From the NCBI GenBank assembly GCA_023014335.1, contig JAECYW010000020.1:186001-250000 (forward strand): DNA of 64,000 nucleotides, read 5' to 3'. This DNA comes from Galerina marginata (lineage: Eukaryota > Basidiomycota > Agaricomycetes > Agaricales > Galerinaceae). Below are positions 18,852 to 31,580 of the stretch, in pieces. Under the pieces are notes generated by a model, which saw only the letters and a list, made by a program, of their open reading frames with translations, did not search any database and was not told where the DNA came from. Numbering within the stretch: the stretch's first letter is position 1; every line of letters begins with the position of its first letter. A program made the position numbers and the translations under genes.

Positions 18852-21800
18852 GGCGGAATTTAATTTGGAACGTCATGTAAATTACAGCCAATTCGTCACT
18901 TACTGAGCACTCCTTTTCACCATCGTTCTAATCTCTTACCCCTTGTCGATTAATCATTACGCGGCGAGCGATCAAGTGACGAAAGCAGAGCGGGCATCCA
19001 GACGATGAGTATGGAAACAAAAAAAGTTATAGCCATAGTCATTCATCTGCGTTACTTGATTATGAGATAATATGGATGGTAAAGTGACTGCCAGTGGTGT
19101 ACGAAGGTTAGAGGTTTTGCTCTTGTTGTCGATTTGTTGCCAGTGTAGAGTGGTGTCAAGTGATCGTCCCACGCTAATTATTGGACACAGACTTGGAGTC
19201 ACGGTCGATGTCGACTCTCTACTTCCCGGCCACGTCCTTTCTTCCCTGCCATTATGCCCTATACAATAAATCCGGTAGTGTAGCCGACAATATCAACGCA
19301 CTTGGACCCCAACGCAGACGAAAGGGAACAGAAATAGGTGTGCTATACATGGTCTTTGAGCCTGAGCTTGACTAATTATTTAAGGTGACCTGGACCCAAA
19401 AATTTACAGAGAAACCGCGTCAGAAAGCCAAGCGGACGGAATTTCGAACGGCGACAGAGCTCACATGAAGCCCTGACGACTGGACCGATAACGACGGCTA
19501 CAGGCTCGAGCGCGCTACGGGACAAGTGAATGAGCATTTCAAGCGCGTCAAGGTGTGAGGCACTCACATATATGCGTCAATCCCTTGATGACTTCCCATA
19601 AGAGATTTTAAAATGCTTGGTGATGACTCTATCTAGACATCGTCCGCAGCATTACCGAGCAGGATAACGCTCAAACGAAACCAAAACGCGCATATATTTC
19701 ACATCTATGATTTCAAACACAGTTTCTGAAATTGGTTTCTAGATTTTGGTGAAGTGCCGAAACTTAAATGTTACAAGAAAACTATGCAGCTAGCCTTGAG
19801 GCTTGCATCGAGTCGAAACTGCCATCGACCGTTCCTTGATGTTTAAGTAGACAACTAGCCAACAGAAACCGAAGACGAGGCCGAGAACTCATCGGAGACC
19901 GATGCAGAATCGACCTAGAGGGTAAATTTCCGGCTCAGAGGGATGGATTTGGATCGAAGAAGAGGTTGTATCCCAAGTTGAGTACCTTTTAGCGACTTTT
20001 GAAAAACTGAATAACATTTTATGGGTCCAGACAGAACCAAGGAAAGCAAGGACTCTTCCGTGTTATCTTCCTTGGCAAGAACCCCTCCTTACGGGCTAAC
20101 TCAGGTGGCTGATTATGCGACGAACACCATAGCCTATAGGCACTGCGGCCTCCCGGACTTCGATCGCGAATCTTCATGCATGACGCACATTAGAACCCTC
20201 ATGGTACGTGGTCATATATCATACTTTAGACCCGGCGACTATTGTCAGACATCAAGGAAAACTCTGTAACAAGCTTCGTACCCCCGACAGCTAAGCAGAT
20301 GGGAAAGGAAGTCAATGAACGAGAACGAGAACAACATATCGATTGGTTCATCGAACTGGAGGCGAAAGCGGGATGAATTCGACTCAGCGGGCTTGCTAAA
20401 CGGGTAAAAATCCAAAGTTAAGTGACAAATTGGTTTCCTTTCTATCTAGGCTGTGCTCAGACTCAGACTCAAGCAGCATCTCGTAAGTATATGAAGGCAT
20501 CAAGACTTTGCCGCTTCAGGATATCTAACTTGTTGACAAGTTACTGCGGTCGCAGGTTACCGCGGCCCCAAGACAGAACGCTATTGGTTTGCGACCGCCT
20601 GAAATGACTGTCATTAATTATGGTCGCTTCAACATCTTCCGCGCCAACCCAGCAATTGCCTTTGCCAAGGCGTTATCTCAAGAATGATTCGATAAAGGGC
20701 CCGCATGTAGAGGCGGTTCCTCGCAAACACCTCAATATGTACCTCGGAGACAATCCCAGCCGGGCCAGACATACCAACTTCGGAAATTATTGCCAACACA
20801 GCTGGCAATTCTTACCCCGTCTACGGCACGCGAGCAGAACGCATTGCTTTCGCCCCGTCCGCACGATGTGCTTCAGGGCTCAGCTCAGGCGTTCTGCTCG
20901 CATGAAGCAGACCGGGTAGGAATTGCAGAGCCGCTTTTTGGGACAACGATATCTCCAATTGGTTCTCATACCATATTTGAGGAAAGTTGATTCTACTCTC
21001 AACAGAGCAGGATACCCCTTCTTGTCTTCAACGGCTCTTTTCGTTGCTGCGGTATTCACTTTGTTTGTCTGATAACCTTGTGTACGAGCAGGTCCGGCTT
21101 ATCCTGCGATTAAGTGGTCGTTTTATTGCTTGCGACTCTTCTGTCCACAGTTGCCTTCCTGCCCTACTCGACATACTCATACTCGGCGGACTATCACATG
21201 CCCCAAATACACACCTTGCTGACGGTCTCCTGCTGAAAATTGGTCTAGCCATGTACTCTCCTACCAGAAATACGGCCAATTTTTCTGCTGCTATGGCCTA
21301 TACTCTGCAGATCTTGCCGGATACACAGCTTAATCTCCTGCTATTGGATGGACCATACCTTACTGTCAACTTGAACCCCGCTACGGATTCTGGTGCCTGG
21401 TATTAAACATATATTTCTTCTCTTGTGTAGACTCGTGATCAGCAGGCGTCGCAGAGGACAGAGACTGAGGGCCTTAATCGTCAGCCCTTAGAGTGATCTA
21501 GTCGACCACAGCGATCCCTGTAAGAGTTGATGCCGGAGGCTTGACGATACAGAACTCTGCAACCCCTGGGACACCTCAATCTACGACTGGTTATGAGTTT
21601 CCGAGTTGCAACACCCTGCTATTTGAATTCGGTGCTTCACAATTCAGCAAACTTGCCTTCAATCACTGGTAGCTCCATCTTTAAAGCTCAGAGCTGGTGT
21701 GCTCAGTGGTCCATTTTTGGAAAATGTAGGGGCAGAGATTTATGTAGCACCTCTCACAGTAAACCAACACTCAACTCTGCTGTTGGCTGTTGTGTCTTGA

Positions 21801-22469
21801 CCTGCCCACCTGCCCACATGATATCCGAACTATGCTGATCTTTCTGTTCTACCGACTTCTAAGTTGTCTTTCTCTCGTTTGTAACTCTTTCGAGTTTAGT
21901 GTTGGTCTGGCTATGTTCGGGGCCGAAACCAACACCACTTCGCTGGCAATCTGCCATGCACCCTTCTGTGGTCCCCTGGTCCCCGGGTCTCTTGAATTTC
22001 CTGCGTCGCATCATATTTTGTTGTTGTCGTGGACGCATTTTTTCGCGCAAGCGTTTCCCCCTAGGTTCCTTCTCTTAGGATTCATCAATTATTCATCCTT
22101 TATACATCGGCCTTGAAAAACAATTTTTTGAACTTGGTGAGCAGAGTCTGCCTCTGAAGCTTTAATCTAATCGATCATTCTGTTGGTAGAATTGTATCCT
22201 CGAAATGCAGCATAAAAATAGAAGAATGGTGAGTAAATTTACACGTCTGAGGGAGAATATTTTTATTGTCGACAAGTTGATTGCCCTTTGAAATTGATGT
22301 ACTCGTCTGAAGCTTCAGTATGAGTCTTGAGCTTTTTTTCTACTCCCGTAAAGTATGCAGGACCCGTCTCGGTGTCTGTCGCTGGCCGTAGGCGAACTTA
22401 GTGATAACAAATCAAATATATCAATATCAAGGGTATATCAATATCAAGGGTCCCATTTAGTTGAAAGAT
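18852..22469. other. 3.6-kb stretch with no supportable gene
   Basis: Only short, overlapping frames occur on both strands, and none shows a recognisable motif with matching splice sites. The frame at 20987-21406 (139 residues) is leucine-rich but has no intron or motif support. Composition is mixed and there are no clear tandem repeats. The last ~100 bp before 22511 must hold the RNA14 promoter; a doubled ATATCAATATCAAGGGT word lies at 22416-22451. Confidence 0.5.
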
Positions 22470-22510
22470 CGAACAGCCGTTTTTCCCACGCAGCTAGCTT
22501 TTGAACCACA

Positions 22511-25500
22511 ATGTCGACGTCCGAGTTCGCTGCGGCGAACGACGACACTTACTTGGACGATGCAGGAGACCAGACTCAGCCCACTTCAGAGATTCTGAGC
22601 GCGTTATCTGTGAACAGCCCCGTCGTAAATGAGCCCGAACACGAACCTCAACCCCCGCAAAGCGAATATGACACTTTGAACGTTCAACTTGCCGAAAACC
22701 CGCACAATCCAGAAGGTTGGAGAAGACTTGTACATCTCGCCGAAGAGTCTGGAAATATAGAGAAAATAAGCACGGCTTACGAAGCTCTCTTGAAGCAGTA
22801 CCCGAACAATGTATGTGTGTGGCTCGGTCAGACAACGTCGTGTGTGCTTTAACCCGTCTCGCAGGCCACGGCTCAGATCCACTACATCACCCACTTTACG
22901 AATGAGCAGGCTACTGACAAGGTGGAAGAGCTCTTCAAAAAATTCCTTGTCCGATCTCCGTGTGTCGAGCTTTGGGCATTTTACCTAACGTATGTTCGGT
23001 ATGGTAGTCTTTTTTTATCTTCTCAATTTTGTCTAACCGTGAGGGTCAGCCGTTTGAACTCGGGCCCTTCTCAACGCGACGCCATTCGCATGTCGTACGA
23101 ATTCGCATTGAACCATGTTGGGCAAGACAAAGACAGTGGCCAACTTTGGAATGACTACATTCAATTCCTTCAAGCTGGCGAGGTACGTCACCGCTGATTT
23201 ATTTTTTCTCTTTCTAATTATCTTTTTTCAGGCGGCTACAACATGGGACCAACAGCAAAAGATGGACTCCCTTCGAAAGGTATACCACCGAGCGGTTCAA
23301 ATCCCACTGGACAACGTCGAGCGGCTGTGGCAGGAACTGGAAACATTCGAGACAGGCCTGAACCGGATCACGGCCAAAAAGTTCATGGCGGACCTCTCTC
23401 CAGCACACATGCAGGCGCGCACGGTGCTCCGCCAGTTGATCAACCACATCGCGTCATTGTACCCGCCAAGCTCGCCAGAGATCTACTTGCCGTCGCTCCC
23501 GAAATTCGACGCTTCGGAGCGGGCGCTGGTGGGGAAGTGGAAAGCGTATCTCAAGTGGGAGGAGAGCAATCCATTGGAGCTCGATGAGAAGGATAAGGGG
23601 ACGCTCATCACGCGGATTCAGGGCGTATACAGGAAGGCGGTGATTCGTATGCGATATTATACAGAGATATGGTACGTGATTTTTTTTATGGTCATGAAGT
23701 GTACTTATTGTCATGTCAAGGTTCATGGCGTATACCTGGACAAACAGCGTTGGGAAGCACGACGAAGCGACATCGATTATCAAAGCAGGGTTGGAGGCTA
23801 ATCCGTCTAGCTTCCTCCTGACGTTCGCCTATGCTGAAGCCCTCGAAATCAAGAAGGATATTGCAGAAGTGCACGCGACGTACGAAAAGTTCCTAGGCAT
23901 CCTGCGCACAAACTTGGAAAACCTGGAGCGAACAACGGGCTCGGCCAATTCTTCATTTAGTTCCAATGGATCCCAACCGATCGTCAACAACAACGGCAAC
24001 GGCAATGGCAACGGGGCCGTTACTGCGAGTGCCGCTGCTGACGCTGGTTCATCGTTCAACTCACAGTCATCGGAGGAGAGACGGGCAATGCCAACAGAAC
24101 TGCAAAAACATCGGACGGAGTATGGGCTGGCGTGGATCATGTACATGCGTTTTGGGATGAGAGCGGAGGGGGTCAAAGGGTCTCGGTCGATATTCGGCAA
24201 GGCTAGAAGGGATCGGTGGGCGCCTTGGGAAATATATGAAGCCGCTGGTATGTTATGTTCCGTCTGTCATCTTCAAATGTTCTATATTTATTTCCTCATT
24301 TTAGCTCTGATGGAATATCACTGTTCCAATGACAATGGGATTGCAAGTCGTATTTTTGAAAAGGGGATGGACTCTTTTGGAGACGAGATCGAGTATGTTG
24401 TGCGGTATCTGGGCTTCCTGATTTCCATCAACGATCAGAACAGTCAGTGTTTTCTACCGAGATGACCTTCTATTTTTATCTTTTATTTATAGATGCTCGT
24501 GCCCTCTTTGAGCGCGTCATACCGACATTCCCTCCAGAACGTGCCCGTCCGCTATGGGAACGATGGGCAAGATATGAGTACCAGTATGGGGACTTGGAGG
24601 CTTCTTTGAAGTTGGAAAAGCGGATGGCGGAAGTTTATGCTTCTGGTTAGTTTACTTTTATCACTGGTTTCGAGCTCAAATCACAACCACCTTTTGCTCT
24701 CTTCCCAGATCCGCCAATCAAGCGGTTGGCACAACGGCACATGTATCTCGGTACAGACGCCATCGCAGAACGAGACCTCGGCTTCGCCAACGCTAGACGT
24801 GGGACAACCGCCTCTAGCAACTCCCTCGGCCGCACCGAGACCTCCCAATCGCTTCTCACCGGCTCGCAGACGACCAACACCACTCCGAGTCATGGCAAGC
24901 GGCCCCCTTCGCCTGGCGACCACCGCAAACGCGAGGATGGGCGAGGAGGTGATTATGCGGCGGGTCACAAGCGGGCTCGGCCTTCGTCGCCTGCCAGAGG
25001 GCCAGATCGGGAGAGGGATAGGGATGGGCGATGGGGGGACTCTAGAGAGGGGCCGTCGTCGTCGAGGCGGAGGTTCTCGCCGCCGCCGGCGCCAGCCTGG
25101 GAGAGGGATGGTTCGAGGGGACGTGAGCCACCGCCCGCGCCGAGAGGGCAGGATAGAGATGAGGACAGCAAGAGACAAGTGCAGGTGACGCTTCCTCAAG
25201 TGGTTTCGTATTTCATTGGAGAGCTGCCGACTCCGGCCACGTTTGACGGTATGTCCCACTTCTAAGCTATGGTTCGTGTCTCTAAACCGCGTCTGTCCCT
25301 TTGTAGGCCCAGTGTTCAGGACGGACGACTTGATGAACCTGTTTCGTAATGCTGTAATTCCGAGCGCATCTTCGAGACCCAAATCTCCACTTCCTGCTCC
25401 GCCCAGAAGTAGTCAGTCTTTTCCTTCATTCCTCCTGTCACTTGTCAATGCTAATACCCATGTTGCTCAGATATTGGTGGTCGCCCTCCTCCAGATTATG

Positions 25501-25544
25501 GACCGTACCAAGGCCCGACTGGCAATCGTGGACGACGATATTAA
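22511..25544 (+). CDS. RNA14: mRNA 3'-end-processing protein RNA14 (CstF-77 homologue)
   Basis: Ten exons: 22511-22810, 22865-22998, 23050-23182, 23232-23671, 23721-24247, 24305-24442, 24493-24645, 24709-25248, 25307-25408 and 25471-25544. The protein is built of HAT (half-a-TPR) repeats: [63 protein letters not shown] and [12 protein letters not shown] low-complexity arginine/proline/serine region follows, then the conserved C-terminal monkeytail-like segment ([27 protein letters not shown]). RNA14 is the scaffold of cleavage factor IA/CstF in the nucleus and bridges RNA15 and PCF11 for pre-mRNA cleavage and polyadenylation. Asn/Gly runs near 23990 are typical low-complexity inserts. All junctions keep frame. 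A dead copy of its 5' end lies at 14358-14562. Confidence 0.93.
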
Positions 25545-26402
25545 GGGTTTCGGCCTCTTTTTCTGGCAGGCCCATTGGAAGCTTGCTATGTTGATACTAT
25601 TTGGTAAGACGAGGGTGCTAAGGCTAAAGCGGCGATGAGATGTTTTTGATGGATAACAGGTCTGCTATAGCCAACATCTTGCTGTTTATCGTCGAACCTC
25701 CAACTTCACGCCGCATGCTTACGATGGCGGTGGGTAGTACTGTATATAGGCAGTTCTCAGCACTGCGTTACTTCATTGCACAAACCTCAACCCTTACTAT
25801 ACCGCAGCGATCAGTCGATATTACTACATTTTACAACGGTTTCGCGAGTATTATACCTTTAAAGGGGCTTAAAATATAATGTACCGTACGGGCTTCCTCG
25901 AATACACGTCTTCAACCTCTTGATTGCCTTGGAACCTCATCTCTCGGCGAGACTATTTGTGGGGAAATAGCTGTTAAATAGTACAACCGTCCAGCCGTCC
26001 TTTTGTGGGAGGTCGAGGAGAACTGTTGTGGCCTACCGGCCCGCTTAACCGATGCTGTGGGACAGACCTTATTTGTACATGCTTGGCAAAGATGTGGTCC
26101 ACAAATGAGGCGGACCACCCGGGTCTCACCGACGGTCTCTTGCCTTATCACTTCGTCGTCGTCCGTGTACCCCAGGTACATTGCCTAGGATCAGAGACCA
26201 AGTCTACAGTGCCAGTAAGCATCCAAAGCCCCTAAGCCCTTTCACTAAATGACCTTCATTCGCGATACTGATATGTCGATGCGTGCAGATCCAGGCCACA
26301 CGTTGTTCGTCTCTTGCGACAGCGATTTCTGATGAAGCATGAAAGCTGAAGCTTTGTAATAAGCAGCACATGGAGGCGTATATTCCACTGAATCCAGCCA
26401 AT
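25545..26402. other. Intergenic region between RNA14 and the next gene
   Basis: No gene is supported. Short frames on both strands lack motifs. The 5' part should contain the RNA14 terminator, and the 3' part the promoter of the gene starting at 26403. No repeat was noticed. Confidence 0.5.
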
Positions 26403-28088
26403 ATGACGATGTCCACGAACCGAAGCGCTCATCTGAACGCGCCACATTCCATTTCTTCAGCAGAAGAGGTGCGTGAGATAACCACCTGATGAGTCGGACG
26501 TTCGAGACTTACCCACCACTTTTGTTTTTAGGAAATGCAAAGACAAATGGACGAATTCAGTCGCTCGGTGACCATAGTCATATGGTACAAGGTGAGATGC
26601 CGTTACTTAGAAGACCCGATTCCCTCGTTATTTTGAGAAGGAGAGACGGAGCGGCTTTCATCTTATTTTTGAAACCCTTGCGGCACGATGGGATACACTA
26701 GCTAACTCCATTTTTTAAGGCCAATGTAGAACCGATAAGATTACATCAGACTCTAGCCACCTTTCCTTATTTTCAACTCTCGCGTTTCAACGAGCTTATT
26801 GACGACCTTGGCCTGACGACTTCGTCCTATCTCGACACTTATATACCTGCTTATAACAAATGGGAAATACATCCAGTCACAACTACAAGGATCGTGGAAA
26901 CACAGCAGCGATTACTGTACAGAGTTCGCCGATCATTGATGGAAGGCCTGTTAGAAGAAGAATGTTCAAGTCTTCGGGAGGAACTCCAAATGCAGACGCG
27001 TAACGGCAGACCACACCCGCCTTCTACGGTCAACGCCCAACCATCTTCGTCGACGACGTCAAGTAAGGCACAACCACCACAACCATCACCAAAAACAAAT
27101 GACGACTCAGCTGCCTCAAATAACCTAAAACGACCAGCTCCCCAATCAGATACCCAAGAGGCTCGGCAAAGTCCCAAGATACATGTCACCAACGGCTATT
27201 ATCTGGCTCATACCGGCTCAAGTAATACCATCGTGCCAAGTCCAGTAGCCGGTGGTCCGTCGGCCTCCAGTGCGTCCACGTCAAACGTAACCAGCCCCCA
27301 ATCTAGCGCCCAGGGACAAGATAATAACGTGTACATGTATCAAAACCCAGTCTTCTATGGAGGAAGCTCGGGAAGCCCATCATCCGCGGACACAAGTAAT
27401 ACCCTCCCCCACTACCTCCTTACCCCACAGGCGTCGGCCCCGCCCATACCCTACCACCCCCACCCCCCACTTAAGCGCTGGCCGAACGACTACACCGTCT
27501 CGGAACTTTCCGCCGGCTTCCATGCCATGGACCTCCTCATTTCCCAATCCCCGACAGGCGCGAGCATGACGCAACGCACCGCCTTCGAAAGGGTATTCGG
27601 GAGCCGGTACGTCAAGAGCACTGTTTGCCGACATCGTGCTGTCTGGAGGAAGGCGCCGCGGCTCCTTCGGGAACAGTTCGAGCAAATGGGGACGGATGAT
27701 AGGGCGTGCTGGGGCGAGTTCGTCCGCCGAGTGGAGAATCGACCCCCTGGAAAGCACTCAAATATAGATATGATGTCGCCCGCGAGCAGCAGTCTGGGTT
27801 ATCACGAACAGCAGAACACACCTGAAGACGAGGATGTTCATGGGCAGGAATCGGTCATGGGTTCCATGCAGAGTCAAGGTTTGCACTATTATCTCGCACT
27901 TGACCTTCTGACGATTGCACTGTTACTGATATCGTTTTTCAGTGTCCTCCACCACGAACGGAAATGCTATGCAAAATAGTAAGGGTATAGTTGGATGCAT
28001 TGGACATGAACTGATCTCATTAACCATAGATTTGAACGTATATGATCCCTCACGGAATCATATTGCGAATGGCGGGCACAACGGTTGA
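26403..28088 (+). CDS. Uncharacterised protein with two globular ends and a Ser/Pro-rich middle
   Basis: Five exons fit: 26403-26468, 26532-26591, 26720-27878, 27943-27978 and 28030-28088. The N-terminal ~110 residues are compact (VTIVIWYK, LATFPYFQLSRFNELIDDLG, RLLYRVRRSLMEGL). About 190 residues of Ser/Pro/Gln-rich sequence follow. A second dense block then has SELSAGFHAMDLLI, FERVFGSRYVKSTVCRHRAVWRK and ACWGEFVRRVE. The basic, cysteine/histidine-containing second block and the disordered linker suggest a nuclear, possibly DNA-binding protein, but no named domain is recognisable to me. Exon joins are phase-consistent, which supports a real gene. Confidence 0.7.
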
Positions 28089-29342
28089 AAATATTTTGGG
28101 AATCATCGGCGACTTGCGATCTCAGGTACAATTTGTCATACCCTTCTATCTCTCTTTGTCACTGTACTTTGGCGATTGAACTCAACAGGCGAGAATAGAT
28201 ACCTACTGCAAGGCGACGATAAGATGAAGCTATCTTCGTGCACTGGTACTGCACAAATGAACGGTGTAATTCGCACGCTACTAGAAGACCTTTGCGTGTC
28301 TACCCGACTTTTAAGAGGACTCAACTTCGTTCTGGTTTTTGATCATGAAGGCTTATTGAGGAAATACCATCCGAGCTATCCGGGATGACTGATCATCCGC
28401 CTGTCTACAGAATCATCTTCATCATCGTGAAAGGGTAAGAACCCTTCTCCGGATATCCCTTTTCGGCCATGTAGGCCAATTGCGGTGGCACCTTTCAGGT
28501 ATGTCGCACGCGTTTCGCAATAGGGTTTAAATGTGCATTCATGTATTTGAGCCAAAGTTAGCACAACTAGGTTCGAGAACAGTTGACGCAGTAGATGTTC
28601 CCAGCCATTTGTTCAGATCTTGCATGAAGAAATGACCTCGGCCCAACGTCTACCAATGTCCTGGGCTTGACACGCCATATTCGGACGGCCATCCTGCCCA
28701 ATGGCCAAAGCTCTTGTCCCAATGGAGTCTCATCAATTAGTATCAGTCTCGAATGGTCAACAGGGAGGCGTCGAGGTCTTTTCCTGTCAGTTAGATTATA
28801 CCTGATTTCGGCAAGTCAGCTCCACAAAAGCAGGAAATGTTGACCCTGCCACATCCCAGTAAATCAGGGTTGTCCCAAAGGTTCAAAATAGAGGTTCACC
28901 AGGCAATCGGGTGTCAAACATATGAGGGGTGCGTTCTTCATGTTAACCAGATACGTTGAAAGAAGAACCTTTCGTGCCAGGTTGACCGCTTTCTCCACAG
29001 CCTTACGGTAATGGCGAACAGGAATTCTATGCATCTCCACCATTGGCTGGATTCTTATATATAAAGTCCCGGCGGAGAATTGTCCTCTATCAAACATGGG
29101 GTCATTTTCAAGGCCTACGACAAGAAATGCTGTTGCTCTTGCCCCAAGTCACAGAATCTTTGACAAACACAACCTCTCCTTCGGTACTGATTTGGAGTCT
29201 CAGCTTGTTCCTACGGTATCTAGGTCTGTAATAGCTTTGAAAGCTTTCTATAATAGTAACTGATGCCTTATTTCGTAGGAATGGCCATCCTGCGCGACAG
29301 TCCTGTCAAGCCTTCCACTTTGTCGCGCAGTTTTTCTGCAGA
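28089..29342. other. Region without a supported gene
   Basis: Short frames only. A stretch near 29095-29230 (RPTTRNAVALAP..) could hold an upstream exon of the membrane-protein gene that begins at 29343, but I cannot place splice sites with confidence. Confidence 0.4.
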
Positions 29343-30134
29343 ATGATGTGGACCACATCTAGCCTTGGTCTCCATCGCGTGTATTATACGCAGTGGAGAT
29401 TGTCGGAGCGTTATGGCAGTCTCAAAGGGCTTTCTCTGAATACTACCCATATATTTGTAACTCAGCTTCGATGGGTCATAATCGTCTGCAGGATGATTAT
29501 CATCTGGAAAACTGTTTGGATCGGATGTGCTTTACTCTTACCGTAAGTCTTAATGCTACGCCTATCAAAAGAGGCACTCATCGCGTGTAATAGGCTGTCC
29601 GTCGCCCTTCTTCAAGTTGAAGGCGTTTTGGAAAGGGCACTGAGCAGAACGGTGGCTCTTTCCGCCGTCGTCTATTCCATTGCCGGGATAGTTTCAAGTG
29701 GTATCTATCTCTCTGGCAAAGTAAATTTTACCAGCAAGAGAATTAGGAATAAATGGAAAGAGGTGATTGTAAGGGAAGGCAGATGTTCATGCATAACTAA
29801 TTTGCCTTTGTCCATAGGCTTCCTCCTACCCTGCATCGTCTGGCTCTATTGAATTTTGGGCGTGCTTAGCCCTGCCACTATCCTCCATGATTTGGTAAGC
29901 CTTCCACGATGTCGAATTACAAGACGGCCAATTCACTCAGGATATAGGTCCGCATTATATTCCGTGTCCACCTTACTGATGATTTCGTGGACAAAGGGAG
30001 CTGCGACAAGCGTCAAGGCTTTGGAATCGCAATCAGAAATCGGTTTTCTAGCCAGCGCTCTCTTCATCACTGCCCAAATTCTTGTTGCTGCCGCACAAAT
30101 TTGCAGAGCGCTAAAATTGTTCACAGAAACATGA
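29343..30134 (+). CDS. Small multi-spanning membrane protein, family member A
   Basis: Exons 29343-29542, 29594-29762, 29818-29894 and 29948-30134 give about 210 residues. There are hydrophobic segments at IIVCRMIIIW..IGCALLLP, TVALSAVVYSIAGIVSSGIYL, LALPLSSMIWSALYSVSTLLMISW and IGFLASALFITAQILVAAA. The order, the exon layout and the motif (E/D)FW.L...P....W followed by an intron inside the Trp codon match the genes at 40200-41260 and 46917-48015. The first exon may be incomplete at its 5' end. Function unknown; it resembles the small membrane proteins common as lineage-specific families in mushrooms. Confidence 0.6.
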
Positions 30135-30637
30135 ACTACGTTATAACGTCCTTGTTCGAACATTTATGGTAGAGTATAAAGTGCACACACATTGCCATTT
30201 CGATTCGCTCTTTTTGTCTAATAACTTCCCTCATGTAAAATTATGTCCACGGTACTTGAAGTGAGTTGACTCTGCTAGGTTTTGCGGCATGTACGATTTT
30301 AGGAATGGCATGCGCGAAATACCTCGCTACGCCTACTGGAGCCGGAGAATAAAGAAAAGCCAGTATGGCGCATCGAAGTCTGCGAGCGAGAACCGAAGTC
30401 TTGGAATACGATTGCAATGACTTAGGCTGCCAACAATTATAAGAGTCATGGTCGTAATCCACGGAAGACACAACGGCCTTAATTTGATACCGTACCGTCT
30501 GGGGCAATGCGACAACTAAAGCAATTCTAATAGAAGGATTAAATGTGTAATAGATATACATGGTGCATAAAGAAAGATTCGGCTATTGTATTGGAACATT
30601 AAGACAGCTAGATACGTGTAAGATCGCGAGCAAAATA
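30135..30637. other. Intergenic, convergent 3' ends
   Basis: This lies between the stop of membrane protein A (+) and the stop of the peroxygenase (-). Only short unsupported frames; it should contain both terminators. Confidence 0.5.
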
Positions 30638-31496
30638 TCAATTCTTTTTATCGCCTGACGGTGTGGCCGCAGTGGCGCTGTTCTCTTCTTTCTTGAGCGC
30701 CTCCGCCGCAGCTCTAATGGCCTTTGACCGCTTTATGACGTCCAGAAGACCCTGAGTATGGTCAGGCTTCCATCCATCCGGGAGTCGCTCCTCCGAAATC
30801 CACCGTCGGAAGTACTCCATCGGGATCCCGGTCTTCGTTTTGGTTTTGACCTCCCAAACACCTAGGATAATCGCCATTTCTCCCCGTGCAATTTCAGCAT
30901 GGACCGAGTCAATAGGTCCGCACTCCTTCTCCCTCCTTATTCGCGCTCTGGCCACATCCTCGAAATTCATCAAGAACCGCTCGCCACTTTCCGATTTGGC
31001 TTCGACATCTTTGGCACTCGGCTTGACGTCCGCGCATAAGGCATCCACCAATATTGGATCGATCTCGATAGGGGCAAACTTCTGGCCTTCCGGCGTGTCA
31101 TGGTGCACGAGGCTGGCGTTATGTTCGACGGCGTTGTGTTTACTGATTTCGTACAGTGGTATCCTACCAATCTTGCGCAGCATTATGAAGCCAACATATG
31201 CTAGAAAATAAGCATGGGGCGAGGAGAGACCATAACATGCTTTGAGGCCACGTGTAATGTCCTGTGCACTCAGATTTTTGCCGTCGCGAGCGCTGCAAAA
31301 AGCCTTTTAGTCCAATATGAACTCCAAGAAGCACTAAGACGTACATGTATCCGTGATTAGCCATAGTATTGAGAGCTGGGCACGCTGAGCGGCTATCACC
31401 AGGCTGTGGGGGACAGAAGTCGTGCGTTTCGCCGGTAACGGGACACGATTTGCCCTTATGTTCGTGGAGCGATGGATGGCTCTCCGGAAGAGACAT
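30638..31496 (-). CDS. Short-type heme-thiolate peroxidase / unspecific peroxygenase
   Basis: Two exons: 31496-31345 and 31292-30638. The motif SRSACPALNTMANHGY contains the Cys-Pro of the family's PCP-type heme-ligand site. EHNASLVHHD (about 31150-31120) is the short-family E-H-D catalytic/metal-binding signature, where long-family members have EGD. These enzymes use hydrogen peroxide to oxygenate or halogenate organic substrates with a cysteine-ligated heme. I chose the ATG at 31496, 75 bp downstream of a TATA box. It gives MSLPESHPSLHE with no signal peptide, so the product may be intracellular or leave by a non-classical route. An in-frame upstream ATG (31589) would add a hydrophobic stretch but overlaps the TATA box. 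Substrate unknown. Confidence 0.88.
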
Positions 31497-31570
31497 GACA
31501 AGATACGGAGGAGAGCTTGGATAAAGAAGGGGGTGAGTGTAGGGGATAATAGCAAGGACGGATAAAGCGA

Positions 31571-31580
31571 TCCTTTTATA
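31571..31580 (-). promoter_or_regulatory. TATA box of the peroxygenase gene
   Basis: On the minus strand the sequence reads TATAAAAGGA. It ends 75 bp upstream of the chosen ATG at 31496, and a pyrimidine-rich stretch (CCCCTACACTCACCCCC) lies between. Position and sequence fit a classical TATA element. Confidence 0.6.

Noticed and set aside
20987..21406. 139-residue leucine-rich plus-strand frame
   Set aside because: No recognisable domain, no intron pattern like that of neighbouring genes, and opposite-strand frames of similar quality overlap it.
24681..25382. 233-residue minus-strand frame and overlapping plus-strand frames
   Set aside because: They are shadows of the Arg/Ser/Pro-rich linker of RNA14, which has phase-consistent exons on both sides.
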